The notes under the pieces are model-generated. The model did no database searches. It was given only the letters and a program-made list of their open reading frames with translations, and was not told where the DNA came from. Of a stretch of DNA of 35,699 nucleotides, positions 1-6,313 are shown in pieces. The translations under genes and the position numbers were made by a program. The DNA comes from Calditrichota bacterium (lineage in GTDB: Bacteria; Electryoneota; AABM5-125-24; Hatepunaeales; Hatepunaeaceae). The stretch is taken from the NCBI GenBank assembly GCA_016867855.1, contig VGIO01000008.1, positions 1 through 35,699 on the forward strand, read 5' to 3'. Every line of letters begins with the position of its first letter. Within the stretch, counting starts at the first letter, position 1.

Positions 1-54
1 GCAGAAGCGATCCGCGAAAGAATCGGCAACGCGCCGACGGTTGTAGCAATCTGA
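1..54 (+). CDS. 3' end of a gene, possibly hicB antitoxin (partial)
   Basis: The window opens inside a reading frame whose last residues are AEAIRERIGNAPTVVAI before a TGA at 52-54. The stop overlaps the ATG of the next, HicA-like frame (TGATG), which is the tight coupling expected of a toxin-antitoxin pair. A HicB/UPF0150 antitoxin is the obvious partner, and a short hydrophobic C-terminal tail fits that family, but 17 residues are too few to prove it. Identity rests mainly on the neighbour. Confidence 0.4.
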   Translation, partial: AEAIRERIGNAPTVVAI

Positions 55-278
55 TGACTGCACGTTTGGCTGGAATTTCGGGACACCAAGCCGCTTAAGC
101 CTTCAATAAGGCTGGCTGGATAAAGATCGGTCAAGTGGGAAGCCATCTAATTCTCACAAAGGAAAATGTCCGCGTCAACTTGAGTGTTCCACTGCACAAA
201 GAACTATCAATCGGAACCATCCGGGCTCTTGTTCGCAATGCTGGAATGACGGTAGAAGAGTTTCTGGATTTACTTTAA
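54..278 (+). pseudogene. hicA: HicA-type mRNA interferase toxin, inactivated by a nonsense codon
   Basis: The frame reads like a full HicA (YcfA) double-stranded-RNA-binding toxin of about 74 residues: an ISG start, a KAGW segment, a GSHLIL strand carrying the family's catalytic histidine (codon 31), a V-P-hydrophobic-KEL strand and a C-terminal VRNAGMTVEEFLDLL helix. Codon 15 is TAA (96-98) in the first helix, where relatives usually have Lys, Glu or Gln, so one substitution (AAA, GAA or CAA to TAA) explains it. The rest of the frame is open and well conserved, so the mutation looks recent. Restart at a downstream GTG would lose the first helix. It follows the presumed hicB with an overlapping stop and start. 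A sequencing error at this base cannot be excluded. Confidence 0.75.
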
Positions 279-323
279 AGACCAACACGCTGAAGACTTA
301 TATCTTCAGCGTGTTGGTCTTTA
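276..323 (+). terminator. Strong hairpin after the hicBA remnant
   Basis: A perfect 20-bp inverted repeat (277-296 against 303-322) with a 6-base loop, extended by one T-A pair, overlaps the hicA stop codon. It starts AAAGACC and ends GGTCTTT. The T-tract after it is short, so it may be a bidirectional or processing hairpin rather than a classical terminator. Confidence 0.65.
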
Positions 324-425
324 CATTAGAGCTGATTCACTCATCGACATTGAAAAGTTATTCTCGAAGAGTGTTTGAGATTCATTGAGAATAGAAAAAA
401 TTATCGACGCTTGCTGGATGACTAA

Positions 426-719
426 TCGCAGCCAGCCCTCATCGACTATCTGCTCAAGACGCCCGATTTAAATACCAACAATCCCGCCTTATTCGGCATT
501 GCGGTCGGTTATGCGATGCAGCATAACCGTGATAACACACTTAAATATCTCGAACAAGCCGCCGACAACGGCGACTACCATCTGTATGCAGCCAAATCCG
601 CTGTTGTTTTCAATTGGCTGCAAAACGATGACGAATTCAAAATCTTAGCCGAGAAAAGCAAAGCCAATCATTATCGCAAAATTGCCGACATCGCAACTGA
701 TCCAGTTTTCGTATATTAA
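426..719 (+). pseudogene. C-terminal remnant of a TPR-type protein
   Basis: The frame is open from just after a stop at 423-425 to TAA at 717-719. The product begins SQPALIDYLLK and includes LKYLEQAADNGDYHLYAAKS, then DDEFKILAEKSK. The pattern, a helix pair with 'LEQAADNG' followed by a 'DDEFKIL' segment, is the usual ending of TPR arrays on adenylate-cyclase-like, kinase-like or SARP-like proteins ('dprF..LL'). There is an ATG at 516, but similarity clearly runs upstream of it to about 426, where the frame is blocked. I therefore read this as the 3' remnant of a longer gene rather than a 67-residue protein. The parent protein cannot be identified. Confidence 0.5.
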
Positions 720-720
720 A

Positions 721-897
721 CGAAAGAAATCTTATGATTGTCCAAATTCCGCTTATACCTTATACCTCACACCTAATAATTACTAACTTCCTGCGTATAA
801 TCTTCTAACTTTACTACAGCGCATAAAAGACGGGTAGGGACGCCCGTCCTCCTTCAATAAAAACGGACCCAATTTTCTATATCAGATTTTAAAGAAT
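721..897. other. Non-coding stretch with a short GC-rich hairpin repeat
   Basis: AT-rich sequence with no supported gene. It contains GACGGGTAGGGACGCCCGTC at about 829-848, related to the paired hairpins at 32930-32985 (GGGCGTCCCTGCCC and CAGGGACGCCTGTCC). The repeat lies directly upstream of the truncated reading frame that follows, so it may mark the breakpoint. Confidence 0.5.
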
Positions 898-1035
898 ATG
901 GAAATTTGGCTTGAAAAATATAAATATGACTCAATTGAACAACTAAAAGGCAGTATGAGTCAGAAATCGATTGCAGAACCTGCCGCTTTTGAACGTGCTT
1001 TATATTTAAAAGAACTGCAAAGTTATAATAATTGA
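898..1035 (+). pseudogene. C-terminal remnant of a dihydroorotate dehydrogenase-like protein
   Basis: The 45-residue product contains WLEKYKYDSIEQLKGSMSQK, then AEPAAFERALYLKELQSY. This matches the distinctive C-terminal tail of the dihydroorotate dehydrogenase-like FMN proteins (PyrD-related, 'SMSQ...DPaaFERanYmk.LqSY'). The FMN-binding barrel, about 280 residues in intact relatives, is absent. Upstream the frame runs into repeat-derived DNA and a TAG at 835-837. It is followed by a good terminator, which supports this being the true 3' end of a once-functional gene. The ATG at 898 is probably an internal methionine. Confidence 0.7.
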
Positions 1036-1038
1036 AGT

Positions 1039-1068
1039 AAAAAGGCGGCTTTTTAAGGTCGCCTTTTT
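1039..1068 (+). terminator. Rho-independent terminator
   Basis: A 9-bp perfect stem (1039-1047 with 1060-1068, AAAAAGGCG against CGCCTTTTT), with further weak pairing in the loop, starts three bases after the remnant stop codon. The stem's own T-run supplies the U-tract. Confidence 0.8.
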
Positions 1069-1096
1069 ATTTTATTAACACCGTAATAAAGATGTA

Positions 1097-1261
1097 ATAC
1101 CAATTTGCATTCAAATGAATAATAAAGGGATGCAAAATTAACAACGGATTAAACGGATAGAACGGATAACATAGCGGCTTTACAGGATTATCCGTTTCAT
1201 TCGTTTAATCTGTTGTGAATTTGTTTTGACATTTATCATCCGATTGATTGCGACTTGGTAT
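1097..1261. repeat. Dispersed repeat A, copy 1 (uninterrupted)
   Basis: A 165-bp element begins ATACCAA and ends TTGGTAT, a 7-bp terminal inverted repeat. Its middle consists of imperfect inverted arms built on 'ACGGATTAAACGGATAGAACGG' type motifs. The same sequence recurs in inverted orientation at 9968-10286 with the same two ends; that copy carries an insertion. There is no coding capacity, so this is a non-autonomous, MITE-like element. Confidence 0.8.
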
Positions 1262-1346
1262 AAGCCCCCAATTAGGACAATGGTTAGCAGTGCGAAGCAG
1301 ATGAAGTAGTTTATCCCTGTTCATTCTGAGTTATCTGCTAATCTGC
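1262..1346. other. Short intergenic repeat fragment
   Basis: No gene is seen. The segment CAGATGAAGTAG with flanking GGTTAGCAG and AATCTGCTGAG resembles, in inverted orientation, sequence at about 33005-33075 (CTGCTTCATCTG). It is a degenerate low-complexity dispersed repeat. Confidence 0.35.
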
Positions 1347-1510
1347 TGAGCTAATTGTAAAAGTGATGATTAATCCAGAAAACTCAGACCATGGCAAGGC
1401 GGACGCCCTCGTCCGCCGCATTCTATTCTTGATTTTCGGTGGACGAGGGCGTCCGCCTTGCCATCAGTTAAATATTTCATAAACTCTGTTTAACACATTG
1501 CACATATCAT
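1347..1510. repeat. Dispersed repeat B, copy 1 (right end degenerate)
   Basis: The left end TGAGCTAATTGTAAAAGTG matches the terminal repeats of the copies at 10116-10267 and 30301-30453. The core has the long inverted arms ATGGCAAGGCGGACGCC... (from 1391) and ...GGCGTCCGCCTTGCCAT (to 1464). Beyond 1464 the right terminal repeat has decayed, with an apparent short insertion before a weakly recognisable end near 1510. Confidence 0.7.
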
Positions 1511-1557
1511 CTAAATCTTAATAAATCACCTAATTATAAAAAATCGAAAAATGACAC

Positions 1558-1587
1558 TTGACAAATCGGAATAATTATATATATATT
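1558..1587 (+). promoter_or_regulatory. Sigma70-like promoter for comM
   Basis: TTGACA (1558-1563) is followed 18 bases later by TATATT (1582-1587) inside a very AT-rich stretch. The start codon of the gene is 48 bases downstream of the -10 box. Confidence 0.55.
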
Positions 1588-1634
1588 ATTTTGCTAAATT
1601 AAAACTTATAACAATTTACAGCGGATTATAATAA

Positions 1635-3170
1635 GTGTTTGCCCGGACGCTTTCGGCCGCGGTGAACGGCATCAGAGCCGTCATAGTCAAAGTCGAAGTG
1701 CATCTCGACATCGGAATGCCGACATATACGACGGTCGGCTTGCCGGATAATGCGGTGCGGGAGTCGCGCGAGCGGGTCAGCGCGGCGGTTAAGAATTCAG
1801 GCTTTTTAGTTCCGCCCAAGAAAATTACCGTCAATCTGGCGCCAGCCTCAATTAAAAAAGAAGGCTCAGCGTTCGATTTACCGATTGCGCTGGGGCTGTT
1901 GGCGGCGACCGGGCAAATTTCGACTGAAAAACTTTCGCGTTATGTGTTTTTAGGCGAATTGTCTTTGGATGGAATTTTGCGTCCAATTTGCGGGGCGCTG
2001 CCAATTGCCGCCGAGTTAAAAAACACCAAATACGACGGATTGTTAGTGCCGAGCGCGAATGCCGCAGAAGCCGCGATGGTCGATTCGCTGCCCGTGCGGC
2101 CTTTAAAAACTCTGCGCGAAGCCGTGGCTTTCTTAAACGATGAATTGACGATTGAACCGGTTATGGTCAATATTGATGAGATTATGTCCGTGTCGGCAAA
2201 GTATTGGGTCGATTTCAGCGATGTGCGCGGGCAGGAGAACGCCAAACGGGCATTGGAAGTCGCGGCGGCCGGCGGGCATAACATCCTGATGATGGGCCCG
2301 CCAGGCTCAGGCAAAACGATGCTCGCCAAACGCCTCCCGACCATCCTACCTAACTTAAGTTTAGACGAAGCGCTTGAGACGACGAAAATATATTCCGTCG
2401 TTGGAATGCTTCCCGCCAATACGCCGTTGCTGGCAATACGCCCATTTCGCAGCCCGCATCACACAGTATCCGACGCCGGACTCATCGGCGGCGGTCAAGT
2501 CCCGCGTCCCGGCGAGGTCTCGCTGGCGCATAAAGGCGTCCTGTTCCTCGATGAACTCCCAGAATTCCACAAGAGCGTGCTGGAAGTCCTGCGCCAGCCG
2601 ATGGAAGACGGCGAAGTTACCATCACTCGCTCTAAGATGTCGCTGACATATCCGGCGAATTTCATATTAGTCGCGGCGATGAATCCCTGCCCGTGCGGCT
2701 TCAAAGGTCATCCATCTCGCGAATGCCGCTGCAGCCCGATGGTAGTTCAAAAGTATTTAAGCCATATCTCCGGTCCGCTGCTCGACCGCGTCGATATCCA
2801 AATCGAAGTTCCACCGGTTGAGTATGAGCATCTGACCTCTGAGCGCGGCGGCGAACCTTCAGCAGCCGTTCGTCAACGGATTTTAGAAGCACGTCAAATC
2901 CAAATCGAGCGCTTCCTGCATATTCCCAAAATCACCGTCAACGCGGATATGGGATCGCGCGAACTGCGCAAATACTGTAAACTCAATCATGACGGCGGTA
3001 ATTTACTCAAACAAGCCATCGATACGATGGGTCTCTCGGCGCGCGGTTACGACCGAATTCTGAAAGTCTCACGCACCATCGCCGATTTGGATAAATCGCT
3101 CGAAATCAAACCCGGCCATATCGCGGAAGCCATTCAATACCGCAATCTCGACCGCGAATTCTGGGCTTAA
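1635..3170 (+). CDS. comM: YifB/ComM family magnesium-chelatase-like AAA+ ATPase
   Basis: This 511-residue protein has the standard length and architecture of YifB/ComM. An N-terminal ChlI/Lon-S5-like domain (about 1-190, starting MFARTLSAAVNGIRA) is followed by an AAA+ magnesium-chelatase core and a C-terminal domain (about 400-511). Walker A is GPPGSGKT at 221-228 and Walker B is VLFLDE at 302-307. A cysteine-rich loop (PCPCGFKGH...CRC) typical of the family lies between them. Family members act as hexameric helicases that promote branch migration during integration of foreign DNA in natural transformation. The start is GTG without an evident Shine-Dalgarno, but it matches the conserved N-terminus. 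A TTGACA-type promoter precedes it. The gene is followed after 45 bases by an HTH gene on the same strand. Confidence 0.93.
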   Translation: MFARTLSAAVNGIRAVIVKVEVHLDIGMPTYTTVGLPDNAVRESRERVSAAVKNSGFLVPPKKITVNLAPASIKKEGSAFDLPIALGLLAATGQISTEKLSRYVFLGELSLDGILRPICGALPIAAELKNTKYDGLLVPSANAAEAAMVDSLPVRPLKTLREAVAFLNDELTIEPVMVNIDEIMSVSAKYWVDFSDVRGQENAKRALEVAAAGGHNILMMGPPGSGKTMLAKRLPTILPNLSLDEALETTKIYSVVGMLPANTPLLAIRPFRSPHHTVSDAGLIGGGQVPRPGEVSLAHKGVLFLDELPEFHKSVLEVLRQPMEDGEVTITRSKMSLTYPANFILVAAMNPCPCGFKGHPSRECRCSPMVVQKYLSHISGPLLDRVDIQIEVPPVEYEHLTSERGGEPSAAVRQRILEARQIQIERFLHIPKITVNADMGSRELRKYCKLNHDGGNLLKQAIDTMGLSARGYDRILKVSRTIADLDKSLEIKPGHIAEAIQYRNLDREFWA

Positions 3171-3215
3171 AATAGAATTTATCTCAAATCATATAAAGTC
3201 TTAAACGGAGTCGAA

Positions 3216-3671
3216 ATGGAAGATTTCCCTAAAAATCTTCGCGCCTGGCGCGAAAGCCGCAATATGTCCCAGAAACGGCTGGCTGAAGCCGCCGGGCTTA
3301 GTCTGGCGACAGTCTATCAAGCCGAATTGGGCAAAGTCAAACCACAGAAAAAGACTTTGGAAAAGTTGCTCAATTATATTCGCTCTTGCAGGTCGGAAGA
3401 TAGTGCATTCGAAGTGTCAACTCTCGCCAAGCCGGAAGCGCCCAAAGAAGCGGTTGACGAACTTGCAATTCCGGCTGAACCGGCAATACCGACCGAACCG
3501 GAGGTTTGTTCATCATCCACGACTGTTGTGACGAAAGGACCTCGCAAGTCATCAAAAACTGAATTCGCCGGCGCTATAAAGTTGACCAACCTCGACCTTG
3601 AGTTAATCAACCGGGCGCTTAACTTGAGTATGAAAGAAAAACTGGCTTTAATTGAGAAATTGATAGACTGA
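3216..3671 (+). CDS. XRE-type helix-turn-helix protein with a C-terminal extension
   Basis: The 151-residue protein begins with a compact Cro/C1-type HTH at about residues 7-55 (LRAWRESRNMSQKRLAEAAG, then LSLATVYQAELGKVKPQKKT), where 'SQKRLAEAAGLS' and 'TVYQAELGK' form the turn and recognition helix. A Pro/Glu/Ala-rich linker (about 65-105) leads to a C-terminal helical segment, LDLELINRALNLSMKEKLAL. GGAG lies upstream of the ATG. The next gene begins immediately after its TGA, so the two are translationally coupled. It is probably a DNA-binding regulator; its target is unknown. The Pro/Glu linker makes the two ends likely independent modules. Confidence 0.8.
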   Translation: MEDFPKNLRAWRESRNMSQKRLAEAAGLSLATVYQAELGKVKPQKKTLEKLLNYIRSCRSEDSAFEVSTLAKPEAPKEAVDELAIPAEPAIPTEPEVCSSSTTVVTKGPRKSSKTEFAGAIKLTNLDLELINRALNLSMKEKLALIEKLID

Positions 3672-3965
3672 ATGAACGGGGAAGGTTTACCAAATAGACA
3701 GACTATCGAAGTCGAAGCCCGGCGGCAGGAGAATATACGGCTGGCGAAAATCCGCGCCATAGTTGACCGCGCCGGCATCGGACTCAGCCTGGGAATTCTG
3801 ACCGCCGAAGGCGCGCGGGCTTTAATTAAAGAGACGCGTCGTCAGGTCTTGGAATTGGCGCCGGGCGAAGACGATAAATTCGATTTGATCTATACCTCGC
3901 GCCTGCGCCGCATCGCGCGGCAATTCGGAGGGCTGTCCGAAAATGACTTGAACGAATTTAGTTAG
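3672..3965 (+). CDS. Conserved-looking small protein of unknown function
   Basis: A 97-residue, mostly helical, charged protein with no motif I recognise. Its ATG directly abuts the stop of the HTH gene (TGA-ATG), the clearest sign that it is real and co-expressed. The central segment GIGLSLGILTAEGARALIKE is followed by a basic-acidic helix (TRRQVLELAPGEDDKFD) and by YTSRLRRIARQFG. There are no signal peptide, membrane segment or Cys/His clusters. Because it is coupled to the regulator it may be its partner, but this is only inference. Confidence 0.65.
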   Translation: MNGEGLPNRQTIEVEARRQENIRLAKIRAIVDRAGIGLSLGILTAEGARALIKETRRQVLELAPGEDDKFDLIYTSRLRRIARQFGGLSENDLNEFS

Positions 3966-3982
3966 ACTTGCTATATGCGAAT

Positions 3983-5491
3983 ATGACCTTAATCAACGTT
4001 ATCGAAAACACTGTCGAAAAGTATCCTGAAGCCTGCGCTCTGCAACATTCTGGCGGGATTATAACTTATAAAGTCCTTTATGATGCTATCTTGCGTCTGG
4101 CAAACGGACTTCAGAATTTGGGACTTGGCCGCAGCGAGCGGGCGGCGGTGATGCTGCCGAATATTCCGCATTTTGCTATGGTCTATCACGCCATTATGCG
4201 TCTCGGCGCGGTCGTCGTCCCGTTTAACACTATGCTCAAGGGCCGCGAAATCGCCGCGCTGCTGGACGAATGCGAAGCGCGGACGTTTATAACACTCCAA
4301 ACAATTTACAAAGACTGCTCAACTTATGTCAATCTAATACGCTCGCTTAGGAATGTAATTCTCTTAGGCGAAGAGACGCCTAAAAACGCCGTAAATCTGA
4401 CCCGTCTGATGGCTAAAAGCACGCCTCTTTTCGATGTCGCGCCAGTGGACGAATCGGATATTGCGGTCGTTAATTACACCGCCGGCGAGACCGGCCGGCC
4501 CAAAGGCGCGGAATTGGCTCATTCAAACTTGCTGTCAAACACGTCGGCTTGCGCAGAAATTTTCAACATCGAACCGAACGATGTTTTGTATGCTGCGCTG
4601 CCCTTTTTTACGCCGATGGGTCAGACTTTATTGCTGAACCAAGCGATCTTATCCGGCGCGGCTCTAAATCTCGTCCCCAAATTCGATCCCAGCGAGACCG
4701 CCAAGCACATCTGTCAAGGCAAAAGCACGGTTTTTATCGGCACGCCTTCGATGTTCAAAATCGTCCTTTATGTTGCCGCCGGCTATGAGGTCGAAAAACC
4801 GCTGCGCTTGTGCATTTGCGGAAACGGCCAACTAGATGAAGATACGATTAAAGGTTTCGAGAAGCGCTTTGCAACACATATACTTGAATGTTATACCGCT
4901 GCAGAAACTTCGCCGGTTATCGCTGTAAATAAATGGCGCAGTGGACGACGGATAGGTTCGCTCGGTCATCCGCTGCCGGGCGTGGAAATGAAAATCGTCG
5001 ATGAGCGCAGCCGTGAGTTGCACATCGGAGCGACTGGCGAAATTATCGTGAAAGGTCCGAATGTGATGAAAGGCTATCTCAACCGTCCGACTTTGACCTC
5101 GCTGGTCCTGCACGACGGCTGGTTTTATACCGGCGACCTGGGCAAAATGGATATCAATGGCTTCTTTTACCTCGTTGACCGACTCTACGACCGCATTATG
5201 AAAGGCGGCTTTACTATTTATCCTTATGAAATCGAAACGTTACTCAAATGCCATCCGGATGTGTCTGATGCAGCGGTCGTCGGCATTCAGGAAACGCCCT
5301 ACGATCAGGAATTGAAAGCCTGCATAGTTTTAAAATCCAGCAGTAATATTTCGACCGAGCAAATAGCCGCGTATTGTCTGGAACATTTAGCATTATATAA
5401 AGTTCCCAAAGTCGTCAGGTTCTATAAAGAACTGCCGCGTCAGGATGACGGTCAATTAAACCGGGAAGAGTTAAAACGCGAAATTAAATAG
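3983..5491 (+). CDS. AMP-dependent acyl-CoA synthetase-like protein (divergent active site)
   Basis: About 502 residues of ANL-superfamily adenylating enzyme, closest in layout to medium/long-chain fatty acid-CoA ligases. Recognisable parts are the N-terminal 'ITYKVLYDAILRLANGL', the P-loop (TAGETGRPKG, residues 166-175), 'GWFYTGDLGKMD' and the hinge 'DRLYDRIMKGGFTIYPYEIE'. Two key positions are unusual. The P-loop consensus TSGTTGxPKG is TAGETG, and the C-terminal A10 motif, normally ending GKxxR with the catalytic Lys, is DDGQLNR with Gln at 491. A10 Lys is needed for adenylation in related enzymes, so activity may be altered. I prefer ATG 3983 over the in-frame TTG at 3968 because homologous N-termini start near MTLINVIENT; neither has a Shine-Dalgarno. 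It lies 17 bases after the small unknown gene. Confidence 0.85.
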   Translation: MTLINVIENTVEKYPEACALQHSGGIITYKVLYDAILRLANGLQNLGLGRSERAAVMLPNIPHFAMVYHAIMRLGAVVVPFNTMLKGREIAALLDECEARTFITLQTIYKDCSTYVNLIRSLRNVILLGEETPKNAVNLTRLMAKSTPLFDVAPVDESDIAVVNYTAGETGRPKGAELAHSNLLSNTSACAEIFNIEPNDVLYAALPFFTPMGQTLLLNQAILSGAALNLVPKFDPSETAKHICQGKSTVFIGTPSMFKIVLYVAAGYEVEKPLRLCICGNGQLDEDTIKGFEKRFATHILECYTAAETSPVIAVNKWRSGRRIGSLGHPLPGVEMKIVDERSRELHIGATGEIIVKGPNVMKGYLNRPTLTSLVLHDGWFYTGDLGKMDINGFFYLVDRLYDRIMKGGFTIYPYEIETLLKCHPDVSDAAVVGIQETPYDQELKACIVLKSSSNISTEQIAAYCLEHLALYKVPKVVRFYKELPRQDDGQLNREELKREIK

Positions 5492-5626
5492 GGTCGGCTG
5501 AATAATTCGAGAAAATGCCTTGACTGGCAAGGCGCACGCCCCCGTGCGCCGACAATATGTGTTCAACGAACGGCGGACGAGGGCGTCCGCCTTAACACAA
5601 AGTGAATTATTCACTAGATCCTAAAT
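5492..5626. repeat. Composite short repeat with GC-rich hairpins
   Basis: Directly after the ligase stop, GGGTCGGCTGAATAATTCGA and AGAAAATGCCTTGAC resemble the sequence after the dehydrogenase at 13340-13377. They are followed by GGCAAGGCGCACGCC-CCGTGCGCC and CGGCGGACGAGGGCGTCCGC, the second a half of the repeat B core. It looks like a mosaic of two repeat families. Confidence 0.5.
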
Positions 5627-5662
5627 AAATCTTAAAAATTGACGCAAATCACAGGAATTATT

Positions 5663-6022
5663 ATGCCCCAAATATATCGTAAAGACAATGTTAAAATCAT
5701 CGCCGAAAAAATCGCCGATAATATCGCCAAACACAATCCGGACAAGTATTTAATACTAACTGAGCCGGATACTGAACATTTTCCGATACCGTCAGATATA
5801 AAATTCGATATCGCTCTCATCGATAAAGCCGCCTCAAACCTGATTTCGGTCATCTTGGTCGAAACCGAATCATCACTTTCATACTCGCACGCGCAACAGG
5901 TCTGGCTGCCGATTGTCGAACGTCAAATACCGCTCGAAATTGCCGCGCCTAAATCGAAACTAAAACAAGCCAAAACGTTGGCGAAAAGGCTAAGTATTCA
6001 TATCAAAGTCCTTGAATATTGA
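5663..6022 (+). CDS. Small hypothetical protein, weak PD-(D/E)XK-like pattern
   Basis: A 119-residue protein. The frame is open from a TTG at 5639, but ATG 5663 has AGGA seven bases upstream and is the better start. The core pattern KFDIALIDKAASNLISVILV followed by ETESS resembles the D...(E)xE/K half-site of PD-(D/E)XK nuclease folds. After it come a helix (SYSHAQQVWLPIVERQIP) and a Lys-rich helix (KSKLKQAKTLAKRL). The catalytic signature is incomplete, since it has ETE rather than ExK, so function cannot be assigned. It stands alone between a repeat and glmS. Base use resembles neighbouring genes. Real-gene confidence is moderate to good. Confidence 0.65.
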   Translation: MPQIYRKDNVKIIAEKIADNIAKHNPDKYLILTEPDTEHFPIPSDIKFDIALIDKAASNLISVILVETESSLSYSHAQQVWLPIVERQIPLEIAAPKSKLKQAKTLAKRLSIHIKVLEY

Positions 6023-6313
6023 AACATTAATCCAGCAATAAGCGCTTTATCTTTTCACCCGATTGGTGCGGCTATGTCATACTGCTCCCTGCGCAGGCAG
6101 GGGGAAGCATCTCGTCTGAAAGCGGGGGACGGGATTCTTCACTTCGTTCAGAAGGACAAATACGTGTGCTAACTTACATTATCAATACAATCAGGAAGTA
6201 TCGATTATTTAATTAAGTCGTCAAATCTCTAATTTTTAGAACCTAACAAAACCAATGTCATCTTTCTATTCTGCTGCCGGGGAATTTTCACACAATCATT
6301 CAAGGGGTTTCCT
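6023..6313. other. Intergenic region before glmS with a degenerate hairpin repeat
   Basis: No gene is seen. The stretch at about 6105-6157 (AGCATCTCGTCTGAA, GGGATTCTTCACTTCGTTCA) resembles the hairpin element at 34470-34590 before pheT. I looked for a glmS ribozyme core and did not recognise one, so control of glmS here is not evident from sequence. Confidence 0.4.

Noticed and set aside
516-719. Complete 67-residue gene
   Set aside because: Sequence similarity to a TPR-type tail runs upstream of the ATG to about 426, where a stop blocks the frame; it is a remnant.
6023-6313. glmS ribozyme
   Set aside because: No recognisable glmS ribozyme core or pseudoknot; the only structure is a degenerate dispersed hairpin.
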